A DNA stretch of 25,165 bases from Pectinatus sp. (GTDB lineage: Bacteria; Bacillota; Negativicutes; Selenomonadales; Selenomonadaceae). A model generated the notes under the pieces. It was not told where the DNA came from and made no database searches. It saw only the letters and a list, made by a program, of their open reading frames with translations. Location of the stretch: NCBI GenBank assembly GCA_020025135.1, contig JAHHSQ010000023.1, positions 1 through 25,165 on the forward strand, in the 5' to 3' direction. Shown one piece after another: positions 15,017 through 22,800 of the stretch. The position numbers and the translations under genes were made by a program. Positions within the stretch are counted from its first letter, which is position 1. Every line of letters starts with the position of its first letter.

Positions 15017-16316
15017 GAATTTTGTTCTTATCTTCATTTTTGGGCAAAGCCGTCCAACCGATGAAGAAATTTCTATTTTTTATCTTATTGCGCAAAAGAG
15101 ATTTGCTCTGCAACAAACTGACGTTCACAGCGCAGATAAACCAAAAAAACAACGACAAATCCGAATTAAAAAGGACATAATCAGTTAAACCGTTAATAGC
15201 TATAGCCCCCAAAGCTAAAGCGGTGCCAAGAACAATACCTTTAGATATTTCATCATTAAGATAAGAATAATTTTTTACAGCATAATAAATGGAACAAAAC
15301 AACAACCCAGAAAAAGCCAAGGCCCCGATAATGCCCGTCTCTGCTGCTATATTTAAATACATATTGTGAGCGTGTACAATCTTGATAAAATGCCCTTGCA
15401 TATAATAATCGTAACTCGGATAAACTTTAAAATACGCTCCCCAGCCAATACCCAAAAATGGATGGTCCATAATCATAGAAAGTGTGCTATCCCATAAACC
15501 CAAGCGCAAGGAAGTAGATGAATCCCCCGTAGAAAATACGGAAAGCATCCGTGCCAGCAAAGTCTTGTCCAAAAATAAAACCGCTCCACATAAAATAATA
15601 AAAGGAAAAACTAATTTTTTCTTTTTCCAAATTATGTATAAAAAAAGGACCACTGCAATGCTTAAAATCGCCCCCCGCGCATAAGTTAAGGCCAAACTGA
15701 GCATTGCAAGAATAAAACCACCAGCCGAAAACCAGCGCCACTTCTCCTCTTCCTTACACGTAAAAAAGAGGGCAAAGAAAAAGCCTAGTAACATATCCAA
15801 ATAACCAGCAAATAAATTTGGATTCTCCCAAGTGGAATAAATTCGCGTCTTCATACCAGGGAATTCACTAGTATCTACCCATTTTTGATTCAAAGTATTT
15901 AAACCAGTAAAATATTGAAAAAAACCATATAAAAAAACAATAACTGCCGCTATGCCGATAACTTTACACAGCGTTTTACACTGCTCTTCATCAGTAATGG
16001 CTTGCACCGTCAGATAATAAAGCAGTACATATTCTCCTACTAAATGATACCAATTATAAAAACTAAACCCCTTGATAGGAGAATTAAAAATAGACAAAAA
16101 ACTACATAGTAAAAAGATGAGAATAGGAATGTCTAAAATTGTTTTCCGCCATTTCCAACCTGCGTAGTAATTGCGTAAAAAGAAGAAAAACCAACCAATG
16201 ACCAAAAATATGCCTGTAAAGTCCCACTGAAAGGGCAACAAAAAAACTATTACTTCTAAAGTGTAGAACATCATGCGTTGCGAATCTTCAGCACGTCTAT
16301 TGGGAACATTTATCAT
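14994..16316 (-). CDS. O-antigen ligase family (Wzy_C) membrane protein
   Basis: A 440-aa protein with ten to twelve predicted membrane segments and a large extracytoplasmic loop at about residues 265-330. That loop contains SLRLGLWDSTLSMIMDHPFLGIGWGAY and AHNMYLNIAAETG, the R-x-x-LW, P-x-GIGWG and AHN-x-YL-x-x-x-AETG pattern of WaaL/Wzy ligases and polymerases. Such proteins transfer or polymerise undecaprenyl-linked glycans outside the inner membrane, fitting the diderm envelope of Negativicutes. Ligase and polymerase activities cannot be separated by sequence alone. It overlaps folC by 4 nt and ends in a strong terminator; the tail is very lysine-rich. Confidence 0.85.
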   Translation of the reverse strand: MINVPNRRAEDSQRMMFYTLEVIVFLLPFQWDFTGIFLVIGWFFFFLRNYYAGWKWRKTILDIPILIFLLCSFLSIFNSPIKGFSFYNWYHLVGEYVLLYYLTVQAITDEEQCKTLCKVIGIAAVIVFLYGFFQYFTGLNTLNQKWVDTSEFPGMKTRIYSTWENPNLFAGYLDMLLGFFFALFFTCKEEEKWRWFSAGGFILAMLSLALTYARGAILSIAVVLFLYIIWKKKKLVFPFIILCGAVLFLDKTLLARMLSVFSTGDSSTSLRLGLWDSTLSMIMDHPFLGIGWGAYFKVYPSYDYYMQGHFIKIVHAHNMYLNIAAETGIIGALAFSGLLFCSIYYAVKNYSYLNDEISKGIVLGTALALGAIAINGLTDYVLFNSDLSLFFWFICAVNVSLLQSKSLLRNKIKNRNFFIGWTALPKNEDKNKIQEEKATL

Positions 16317-17605
16317 TTGGCTATCCCTTCCGTTATCAATATTTCACGCATTTCTCCCACCAAATACAGAGAACCAGTTATACAGAGAACCACATCTTTT
16401 TCTAACATGTGTAATGCGCGCTTTAAGGCCAGCTCTCGTTCCATGACAACTTCACCCGCTAAATTATCCAACCAGATATTGGGATTAGAGCGACGCGGCG
16501 AATTTGGTACAGTGGCAATTACGTAATCATTTTCTCGCAGTAAAGTTTTGGTCATCAAGGAAATGTCTTTATCCTTTAAAATACCCAAAAGGAATACGCG
16601 CTTTCTATCGGGAAAATATTTATCCAAATTTTGACGCAAAGCTGCCATCCCAGCCGGATTATGAGCTCCATCTATTATAATAGTATCTTCTTCTCGATGT
16701 AAAATCTCAAAGCGACAATTCCAACGCACTATCTCTAACGCAGTGTGCACATTTTCCAAGGTCAACCTTGGCTCATCATTGGCCAAAAGATATGTAGCCA
16801 TCAGGGCAATGGCACAATTATCAACCTGATAATCTCCCAATAAGCGCAAGGCGAAATCTTCAGAAATACCAAGAATTTCCGCCGTAAACCTGATAACCTG
16901 TTTTTTTTGTTGATACTGAACAAATTCAGCATGAAATTCCTTACCACTAACAAAAACATCTGCATTTTGTTTCTGGGCTTCTTGCCTAATAATGTCGAGT
17001 GGTAAGCCTTTGGCTCCCGTAATAACTGGTATGCCTTCCTTAATTATGCCAGCCTTACAATTAGCAATCCCTTCTATGGTTCCGCCACAGTATTCTGCAT
17101 GTTCAAAAGCAATATTAGTAATGATAGCCATAATGGGATGAATGACATTTGTGGAATCAAGTGAACCACCTAAACCAACCTCAATGACGGCATATTCCAC
17201 TCCATTGATAGCAAAGTGAAGGAAGGCCGCCGCGGTTATGACCTCAAATTGAGTCGGATGCTCACTGCCATTGTGCACCATCTTTTCTGCAAAAGTGCGC
17301 ACCACATCTATACAACTGGCAAAATCATGCTCACTTATCAGCTGGCCATTGATGCGAATGCGCTCTCGATAAGATACTAAGTGGGGCGAAGTATATATCC
17401 CCACCTTAATACCTGATTGCACAAAGATTTCATTTAGCATGGCACTCACCGAGCCCTTGCCGTTGGTACCAGTAACATGAATCGTTTTATATTTTTCCTG
17501 TGGCAGAGATAAATATTGCATCAATTCTTGCATTCTCTTTAAACCCATTCGGGTACCGAATTTGCTCAAACTTCCTAGATATTCAAGTGCCTCTTTGTAT
17601 TCCAT
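16313..17605 (-). CDS. folC: Dihydrofolate synthase / folylpolyglutamate synthase
   Basis: Adds glutamate to dihydropteroate and to folates in the cytoplasm using ATP. The 430-aa Mur-ligase-type enzyme has the P-loop TGTNGKGSV (45-53), the metal and substrate motif YTSPHLVSYRERIRING, EVGLGG near 147-152, and IDGAHNPAGM at the start of the C-terminal domain. It begins 2 nt after valS, a pairing seen widely in Firmicutes, and its stop overlaps the start of the ligase gene. It is therefore expected to respond to the valine T-box. Confidence 0.94.
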   Translation of the reverse strand: MEYKEALEYLGSLSKFGTRMGLKRMQELMQYLSLPQEKYKTIHVTGTNGKGSVSAMLNEIFVQSGIKVGIYTSPHLVSYRERIRINGQLISEHDFASCIDVVRTFAEKMVHNGSEHPTQFEVITAAAFLHFAINGVEYAVIEVGLGGSLDSTNVIHPIMAIITNIAFEHAEYCGGTIEGIANCKAGIIKEGIPVITGAKGLPLDIIRQEAQKQNADVFVSGKEFHAEFVQYQQKKQVIRFTAEILGISEDFALRLLGDYQVDNCAIALMATYLLANDEPRLTLENVHTALEIVRWNCRFEILHREEDTIIIDGAHNPAGMAALRQNLDKYFPDRKRVFLLGILKDKDISLMTKTLLRENDYVIATVPNSPRRSNPNIWLDNLAGEVVMERELALKRALHMLEKDVVLCITGSLYLVGEMREILITEGIAK

Positions 17606-17607
17606 TT

Positions 17608-20250
17608 TTATAACGTAGCCAAGTAGGCGAGTCGTTCTTCCACGGCTTCTTTTTGCCCTTGGTATTTACTTCGTTTTTCCCTTTCTTCTTCTACAATTTT
17701 TGCCGGTGCCTTCGCCAAGAAACCAGCATTTTCCAATTTCTTATCGAGTCGCACTATTTCTCCCTCTAAGCGCTTCAATTCTTTTTCCAAACGAGCAGTT
17801 TCTTTATCCACATCAATTAGTCCATTCAGCGGCAAATAAATTTCCACGCCATTGACTACTGAAGTCATCGCATTTTGCGGTTTTTCTTCCTCTTGCCAAA
17901 ACACAAGCGGATATGCCGAAGCTAAATTTGTCAAGTAATTCTGATTTACTCTATAAATTTCTTCCAAAGCTTTGTTCTGGAAATGCAAAATAACCTTGCT
18001 CTTTTTTCCGGCAGGAGCATTCACTTCCACGCGCATATTGCGAATGTGTTTACTCGTATCCATAATAGAGGTCATCGCTTTTTCTGCCTCTATGTCAATT
18101 CGCTGTGTTTCTGCCTCTGGCCAAGCAGAAATCATGATACTTTTCCCTTCATGTGGAATATTTTGCCATATTTCCTCGGTGATAAATGGCATAAATGGAT
18201 GCAATAAGCGCAAAGTATGCTCCAAGATATAAGCAAGCACATACTGTACAACTTTTTTCTGGCGAATATTTTCTTTGTCATAAAGACGCGGTTTAACTAA
18301 CTCTATATACCAATCACAGAACTCATTCCAAACGAACTCATAAATACTTCTAGCCGCTTCCCCAAGTTCAAATTTTTCCAAATTGTTGGTTACGCCCTGT
18401 GCTGTTTGCGCATAACGGCTAAAAATCCACTTATCTGCCAAGGTATAATCTTCTGCGGTAGGAACAAAATCTTTGTCATAGTCTTCCATATTCATCAGCA
18501 TAAAGCGGGAAGCGTTCCACAATTTATTGGCAAAATTACGCGCGCCTTCCACGCGTTCTTGATAAAAACGCATATCATTTCCTGGGGTATTACCAGTAAC
18601 CAACATAAAGCGCAAAGTATCTGCACCAAATTGTTCGATTACTTCTACTGGGTCGATGCCATTGCCAAGAGATTTACTCATCTTGCGCCCTTGTGAATCA
18701 CGCACTAAACCGTGAATAAAGACATGCCGGAATGGTATGTTGCCACCAAATTTAAGCCCCATCATAATCATGCGTGCTACCCAGAAGAAAATAATGTCAT
18801 AGCCAGTTACTAAAACATTGGTCGGATAAAATTGCTTTAACAAATCTGTCTGCTCTGGCCACCCCATAGTTTCAAAAGGCCAAAGAGCCGAACTAAACCA
18901 CGTATCCAAGACATCTTCTTCTTGCCGAAGATTATGACCGTGACATTTAGGGCATTCATGTACATCAGTGCGCGACACGATTTCTGCACCGCAATCTTCA
19001 CAGTACCAAGCCGGAATTTGATGTCCCCACCACAGTTGCCGAGAAATACACCAATCGCGGATATTATCCATCCAGTTGCAGTAAATTTTAGTAAAACGTT
19101 CTGGCACAAATTCGATTTTCTTTTCTTTAACTGCCTCAATAGCTGGTTTAGCTAAACTACTCATTTTTACAAACCATTGCTTAGAAACAAGCGGTTCTAC
19201 CACGGCATGACAACGTGAACAATGACCGACAGCGTGTTTATGGTCTTCTACTGCTAACAAAATACCTTTTTCCTGCAATTCCTTAACCAGCGCTTTACGA
19301 CAATCTGCCCTGTCCATACCGGCATATTTCCCAGTATTATCGGCCATACTACCATCATTATTGATGACGACAATTTCCTCTAAATGATGACGTTTACCCA
19401 TTTCATAGTCGTTGGGGTCATGAGCAGGAGTAACCTTGACCGCCCCAGTACCAAAAGATGCATCTACATATTCGTCAGCAAAAAGCGGTATTTCTCTGCC
19501 CACCAACGGCAAAATCAAGGTTTTACCGATTAAATCAGTATATCGTTCATCGCTAGGATTAACTGCTACGCCAGTATCACCAAACATCGTTTCTGGTCTA
19601 GTGGTCGCAATTTCTACGAACTTATCTGTACCTTTTACCTGATAGCGCAAATGGTAAAGTTTGCCAGCTTCATCTTCATGCTCAACTTCAATATCACTCA
19701 GCGCTGTGTTGCAATTTGGACACCAGTTTGTAATGCGCGTACCACGATAGATTAATCCTTCTTCATAGAGGCGAACAAAGACTTCGCGTACGGCCTTGGA
19801 ACAGCCCTCGTCCATAGTAAATCTCTCTCTGTCCCAATCGCAGGAGGAGCCGAGCATACGCAACTGATACATGATGCGGTCACCATATTTTTCTTTCCAC
19901 GCCCATGCTCTTTCCAAAAACTTTTCTCTTCCTATTTGATAGCGGTCAGTACCTTCTTCGCGCAAAGCGGCATCCACCTTCGCTTGTGTAGCAATTCCGG
20001 CATGGTCGCACCCCGGCATCCAAAGTGTATTGTAACCCTGCATTCTGCGAAAGCGAATTAAAATATCTTGCAAGGTATTGTCCATAGCATGTCCCATGTG
20101 CAGTTGGCCGGTAACATTAGGAGGAGGAATGACAATGCTATACGGTTTCTTATCTGGTTCAACTTCGGCATGGAAAAAATGGTTCTTTTCCCAAAATTCA
20201 TACCATTTTTTTTCAAATTCTTGGGGATTATATACTTTTGGAATATCCAT
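17608..20250 (-). CDS. valS: Valyl-tRNA synthetase
   Basis: Charges tRNA-Val. The 880-aa class I enzyme has HMGH (51-54, the HIGH signature), KMSKS in GRKMSKSLGNG in the middle of the protein, the editing domain with TTRPETMFGDTGVAV, and zinc-finger-like cysteines in CEDCGAE and CPKCHGH. The C-terminal 65 residues form the ValS coiled coil (ETARLEKELKRLEGEIVR). An in-frame TAG lies immediately before the ATG, fixing the start, though no strong ribosome site is visible. It is controlled by the T-box leader upstream. Confidence 0.97.
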   Translation of the reverse strand: MDIPKVYNPQEFEKKWYEFWEKNHFFHAEVEPDKKPYSIVIPPPNVTGQLHMGHAMDNTLQDILIRFRRMQGYNTLWMPGCDHAGIATQAKVDAALREEGTDRYQIGREKFLERAWAWKEKYGDRIMYQLRMLGSSCDWDRERFTMDEGCSKAVREVFVRLYEEGLIYRGTRITNWCPNCNTALSDIEVEHEDEAGKLYHLRYQVKGTDKFVEIATTRPETMFGDTGVAVNPSDERYTDLIGKTLILPLVGREIPLFADEYVDASFGTGAVKVTPAHDPNDYEMGKRHHLEEIVVINNDGSMADNTGKYAGMDRADCRKALVKELQEKGILLAVEDHKHAVGHCSRCHAVVEPLVSKQWFVKMSSLAKPAIEAVKEKKIEFVPERFTKIYCNWMDNIRDWCISRQLWWGHQIPAWYCEDCGAEIVSRTDVHECPKCHGHNLRQEEDVLDTWFSSALWPFETMGWPEQTDLLKQFYPTNVLVTGYDIIFFWVARMIMMGLKFGGNIPFRHVFIHGLVRDSQGRKMSKSLGNGIDPVEVIEQFGADTLRFMLVTGNTPGNDMRFYQERVEGARNFANKLWNASRFMLMNMEDYDKDFVPTAEDYTLADKWIFSRYAQTAQGVTNNLEKFELGEAARSIYEFVWNEFCDWYIELVKPRLYDKENIRQKKVVQYVLAYILEHTLRLLHPFMPFITEEIWQNIPHEGKSIMISAWPEAETQRIDIEAEKAMTSIMDTSKHIRNMRVEVNAPAGKKSKVILHFQNKALEEIYRVNQNYLTNLASAYPLVFWQEEEKPQNAMTSVVNGVEIYLPLNGLIDVDKETARLEKELKRLEGEIVRLDKKLENAGFLAKAPAKIVEEEREKRSKYQGQKEAVEERLAYLATL

Positions 20251-20373
20251 CTAACTATAACTGTTCGAAATGTGGTCAAAATAAAATACAATTTGACTAA
20301 CAGCTTCCTCTTTCTCAATTACTTTTTTGACGCTTTCCATTTCCCAAAAGCGTTTTCAGTTAAAACAACAAAA

Positions 20374-20596
20374 ACTCCGTCCTGTAAAGGACGGAGTCAT
20401 ATCCGTGGTACCACCTAAATTCCCTCTGACGAGGCTCAAAACATAACGCTGTTTCTGCGTTCATGTCTAATGACTTCAACATGAAAGTTCCGAAGCGACC
20501 ATACAGTCAGAAACGTAGGAATTTTCCAGCCGACAATCCCCTCTCTGTAACGCTCTTTCCTGCTTCCTCTCCGTCATCACTTCATATTCGATATTC
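20374..20596 (-). promoter_or_regulatory. T-box riboswitch (valine, GUC specifier) of valS
   Basis: The minus strand holds the T-box sequence AGGTGGTACCACGG (20403-20416), then a terminator with a 10-bp stem (20374-20397) and TTTTT. Upstream, GGCTGGAAAATTCC resembles a stem I apical segment. The specifier is read as GTC at 20497-20499, placed before GCTTCG, which pairs with CGGAG of the 5' strand; a purine follows it, as the family requires. Binding of uncharged tRNA-Val to the GUC codon and the T-box should favour the antiterminator and switch on valS-folC-ligase. Confidence 0.93.
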
Positions 20597-20602
20597 CACT
20601 TT

Positions 20603-20631
20603 AGTATACCACACTATATCTTTGAATGCAA
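20603..20631 (-). promoter_or_regulatory. Promoter of the valS T-box leader
   Basis: TTGCAT (20626-20631) and TATACT (20603-20608) are 17 nt apart on the minus strand. Transcription would start near 20596 and yield a leader of about 350 nt before valS. It sits just 38 nt past the end of the licC-like gene. Confidence 0.75.
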
Positions 20632-20669
20632 TTGGCGAAGTTTTATTTAACAACACCAGATATAAATAA

Positions 20670-21021
20670 TTATTTATAAGAAGCGTCTATGGCCTGTAAC
20701 TCTTCAACAGAATCTATTTCTATGACATCTTCACTAGTCAATTCCAAAATGCCAACATCTATTTCAGCCAACAATTCATTTACTACCATATCCCAAAAGG
20801 CATCCTTCCAACTGGGAAGATTGTATACTTCTTCCAATTTATTTAACACTTTTTCCATATCAGCCTGTAAAAAATGTGAAATGCCAATCATGTTGAACTT
20901 ATCTGTACCACCCTTATAAATAGCGGTAACGCGCTTGTCATCATCTACATCAAAGAGCCAATCCGTAGATAATCCTTTCTGCATTCTTGCACAATAAAAT
21001 GATTTTTTCATAGGTCTGAAA
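20670..21021 (-). CDS. LicC-like nucleotidyltransferase, exon 2 (C-terminal half)
   Basis: This frame encodes the second half of a phosphocholine-cytidylyltransferase-like protein: SFYCARMQKGLSTDWLFDV, then KGGTDKFNMIGISHF, a region with WDMVVNELL, and the closing IEIDSVEELQAID seen at the end of LicC-type enzymes. An ATG occurs at 21011 but no ribosome site precedes it, and the protein would lack its nucleotide-binding half. Joined to exon 1 across the predicted intron it restores one frame through ATT-TTC-AGA-CCT (IFRP). It is followed closely by the valS promoter. Confidence 0.8.
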
Positions 21022-21522
21022 CTGCAAACCGCCTATATAGTTAAAAACATACTCTAACATTGCGAGCCTCTCATATAACAGCGGTTTTGTTCACGCAGAT
21101 TCGCTATTTCTGCGCAGTTCTCTGATGAACTTCTTAACTTTTCCATTAAGCACAGACTATATCTTATCCATATCTTCTCTAAAAAAGATTTAGGCGAAAT
21201 CACTTCAGCTAACAATCGCTTTTAGCTTACTTCCCTCACGAGGAATAGTCGTTGAACGTTCTCCTATTTGGAGCTTCGCTGCTGGTTTGCGATTTTATAA
21301 CACTTAGGATTTAACCATATGCCATCTAATTATTTTTTTCTGCTTTCGCTACTGCACATTAAAGTATCTCTCACCTTTACGTTGTAGTATAACTAGCTTT
21401 ACACATTCCCAGCAATTCAATTTCTTTGTCACACTCTAAAAGAAGTGCCTACATACAAATTTCTCTATATGCTTACTAATCAGGTTATGTATATTTCATC
21501 TTATGAATACATGCCTAAGTCA
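21022..21522 (-). ncRNA. ORF-less group I intron (IStron-type) interrupting a licC-like gene
   Basis: 501 nt, related to the sua5 intron over most of its core, including an identical run from GAGAACGTT to GGGAAGTA. GACTAT (21245-21250) and ATAGTC (21155-21160) form P7; TGCTGG and CCAGCA form P4; TGT after P7 pairs with GCA before the last G (P9.0). The exon end TTTAT pairs with the guide GTAAG through a long P1 arm: TTAGG/CCTGA and ATGTA/TACAT stack inside the loop. CTGA just before the guide can pair with TCAG of exon 2 (P10). Both introns begin with TGA. The 5' boundary is less certain than in sua5: the exon is TTTTAT, not TTGAT. Confidence 0.78.
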
Positions 21523-21872
21523 ATAAAATCTTGATGCCATACGCGCAAATCTGCTTCACACATGTAACAGTTTTTTCCTCTAATTTTATCTTTAACCGCA
21601 TACAGCGAGGAAATATTATTGCGCGTACAATACTCATCATTTTCTACCAATTCTATATTTGGATACTTTGTTGCCAAATAGGTAAATTTTTCTCGCAAAT
21701 AACCGACAACTACATAAATTTTTTCCAAATCTTTCTGAAGCAACATCTCGATGATAGTTTCTATCATCGGTTTACCTAGCACCGGTATAAGCGGTTTTGG
21801 TATCTCATTGCTCATGGGCAACATCCTAGAACCAAAACCAGCTGCTAAAATTACCGCTACATCATCCTTCAT
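21523..21872 (-). CDS. LicC-like phosphocholine/sugar nucleotidyltransferase, exon 1
   Basis: The N-terminal half of a cytidylyl/nucleotidyl-transferase. ILAAGFGSRMLPMSNEIPKP is the nucleotide-binding signature, followed by KPMIETIIEMLL, VVVGYLREKF and YMCEADLRV, where the acidic pair coordinates metal. The pattern resembles pneumococcal LicC, which makes CDP-choline for decorating cell-surface glycans; other small NTP transferases are possible. GGAGGG lies 5 nt before the ATG at 21872. Reading on past 21523 gives only a few intron-encoded residues before a TAA at 21501. The spliced product is 233 aa, near the 229 aa of LicC. No licA, licB or licD neighbour is visible. Confidence 0.8.
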
Positions 21873-22078
21873 ATACACCCTCCTAAAACTTCATTTTACC
21901 AATTACTTTTTTAAAGGCACTGATTTATCTAGATGGCAAGCAAGTCCATCCCTAAAAACCATCGATAAAATAAAGCTTAATAGCAAATTCATCAATAATT
22001 GTATAACCAAATCTGAGAAAAAACAATCTTTTCAACAATATGTCAATAAAATTGCGTATTCCGCCAAAAATGGCAAAA
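21873..22078 (-). other. Gene-free spacer upstream of the licC-like gene
   Basis: This A+T-rich spacer of about 200 nt holds no credible gene. A possible promoter for the licC-like gene is TTGATG, 17 nt, TATTTT, but it is weak. No repeat or further RNA structure was recognised. Confidence 0.5.
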
Positions 22079-22109
22079 CAAAAAAGGCATCTCGCCATTG
22101 CGAGATGCC
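22079..22109 (-). terminator. Terminator of tRNA-Leu
   Basis: GGCATCTCG and CGAGATGCC form a perfect 9-bp stem with a 6-nt loop, followed on the minus strand by TTTTTTGTTTT. It lies 14 nt past the tRNA 3' end. Confidence 0.88.
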
Positions 22110-22122
22110 AATAATTTCTGTA

Positions 22123-22207
22123 TGGTGCGGAAGACAGGACTTGAACCTGCACTCATTGCTGAACTGGATCCTAAGTCCAGCGCGTCTGCCAATTCCGCCA
22201 CTTCCGC
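22123..22207 (-). tRNA. tRNA-Leu (anticodon UAG)
   Basis: 85 nt with GCGGAAG/CTTCCGC as acceptor stem, a D-arm starting GTGGCGGAATTGGCAGAC, and an anticodon stem CTGGA/TCCAG around CTTAGGA, giving anticodon TAG. There is a long variable arm, a T-arm with GGTTCAAGTCC, and an encoded CCA. The long variable arm and anticodon agree on leucine (CUN codons). It has its own promoter and terminator. Confidence 0.97.
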
Positions 22208-22218
22208 ATACTCAAGTA

Positions 22219-22247
22219 ATTATAAATTATTTTTTCAAAGAGGTCAA
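22219..22247 (-). promoter_or_regulatory. Promoter of tRNA-Leu inside the end of the flavodoxin gene
   Basis: TTGACC (22242-22247) and TATAAT (22219-22224) are 17 nt apart on the minus strand. The -35 lies within the last codons of the flavodoxin-like gene and the -10 just past its stop. Transcription would begin a few nt before the tRNA. Confidence 0.8.
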
Positions 22248-22799
22248 CATTTTTCTTTTCTTTTCCCGATATGCCATTTTCAAGGCAAATTTTCGCTCCA
22301 TTGCCAGAGCAAAATCCCTTGCTCTGGCATAGTCTTCTTCATTTGGATGCACACTAGCTCGCTGCCAACGTTCTTTATTGCGCTCAGTAGCAGCATGCGG
22401 ATTATCCGCGCTGACTTTATGACGTTGCTCCAAAAGACGTGGATTTATCCTCCCCTGCACAGAAAAAGTACCTAGTACATCACAATTAATCGGCAAATAG
22501 CGAGCGGCACGGGCAAAAGCAGTGATATCATGCTCGCTATTGGTATCACATCCATGCGTTTGCACAAGAATGACGTACTGGTCATGCAAGCGTTGCAAAA
22601 ACTGTTGCACGAGCTTATTCGGTTCACCTCGTTGTAACCAATAACATACCACAACCACTGGGTAACCATCCCCTAGACACTTGGGATTTTGATGTAACGA
22701 AACCAGCTCACTTTTTTCGCCCCAACTCGCCGCCAAACTTTGAGCAATTTTCTCCGTATTACCAGTCATGCTGGAGTAGACAATCAACCATTTATCCAT
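22227..22799 (-). CDS. Flavodoxin-family protein cotranscribed with hcp
   Basis: A 190-aa protein. The N-terminus WLIVYSSMTGNTEKIAQSLA is the FMN phosphate-binding loop of flavodoxins; VVVVCYW and VLVQTHGCDT fit the later FMN loops, and GRINPRLLEQ fits a flavodoxin-like C-terminal half. The last 35 residues are rich in Arg and Lys. The ATG at 22799 begins 1 nt after the hcp stop; an upstream GTG at 22814 inside hcp is an alternative start. Short-chain flavodoxins pass electrons, so it is a candidate donor for Hcp. That partnership is inferred from gene order only. Confidence 0.75.
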   Translation of the reverse strand: MDKWLIVYSSMTGNTEKIAQSLAASWGEKSELVSLHQNPKCLGDGYPVVVVCYWLQRGEPNKLVQQFLQRLHDQYVILVQTHGCDTNSEHDITAFARAARYLPINCDVLGTFSVQGRINPRLLEQRHKVSADNPHAATERNKERWQRASVHPNEEDYARARDFALAMERKFALKMAYREKKRKMLTSLKK

Positions 22800-22800
22800 A

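Noticed and set aside
14858..15064. 68-aa plus-strand open frame over the intron remnant and terminator
   Set aside because: It spans a terminator and structured RNA on the other strand, with no coding signature.
20670..21011. A separate 113-aa gene starting at ATG 21011
   Set aside because: It has no ribosome site, and its sequence is the C-terminal half of the enzyme whose N-terminal half lies upstream.
21009..21506. Alternative licC intron boundaries (exon ATGTAT, intron ending CCTATG)
   Set aside because: The frame works and a guide GTATGT exists, but P9.0 would be lost and the 3' end would not match the GCAG/ACAG ending after the terminal hairpin in both introns.
22098..22475. Open frames across the tRNA-Leu region on the plus strand
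   Set aside because: The tRNA is clear, and these frames are antisense shadows of it and of the flavodoxin gene.
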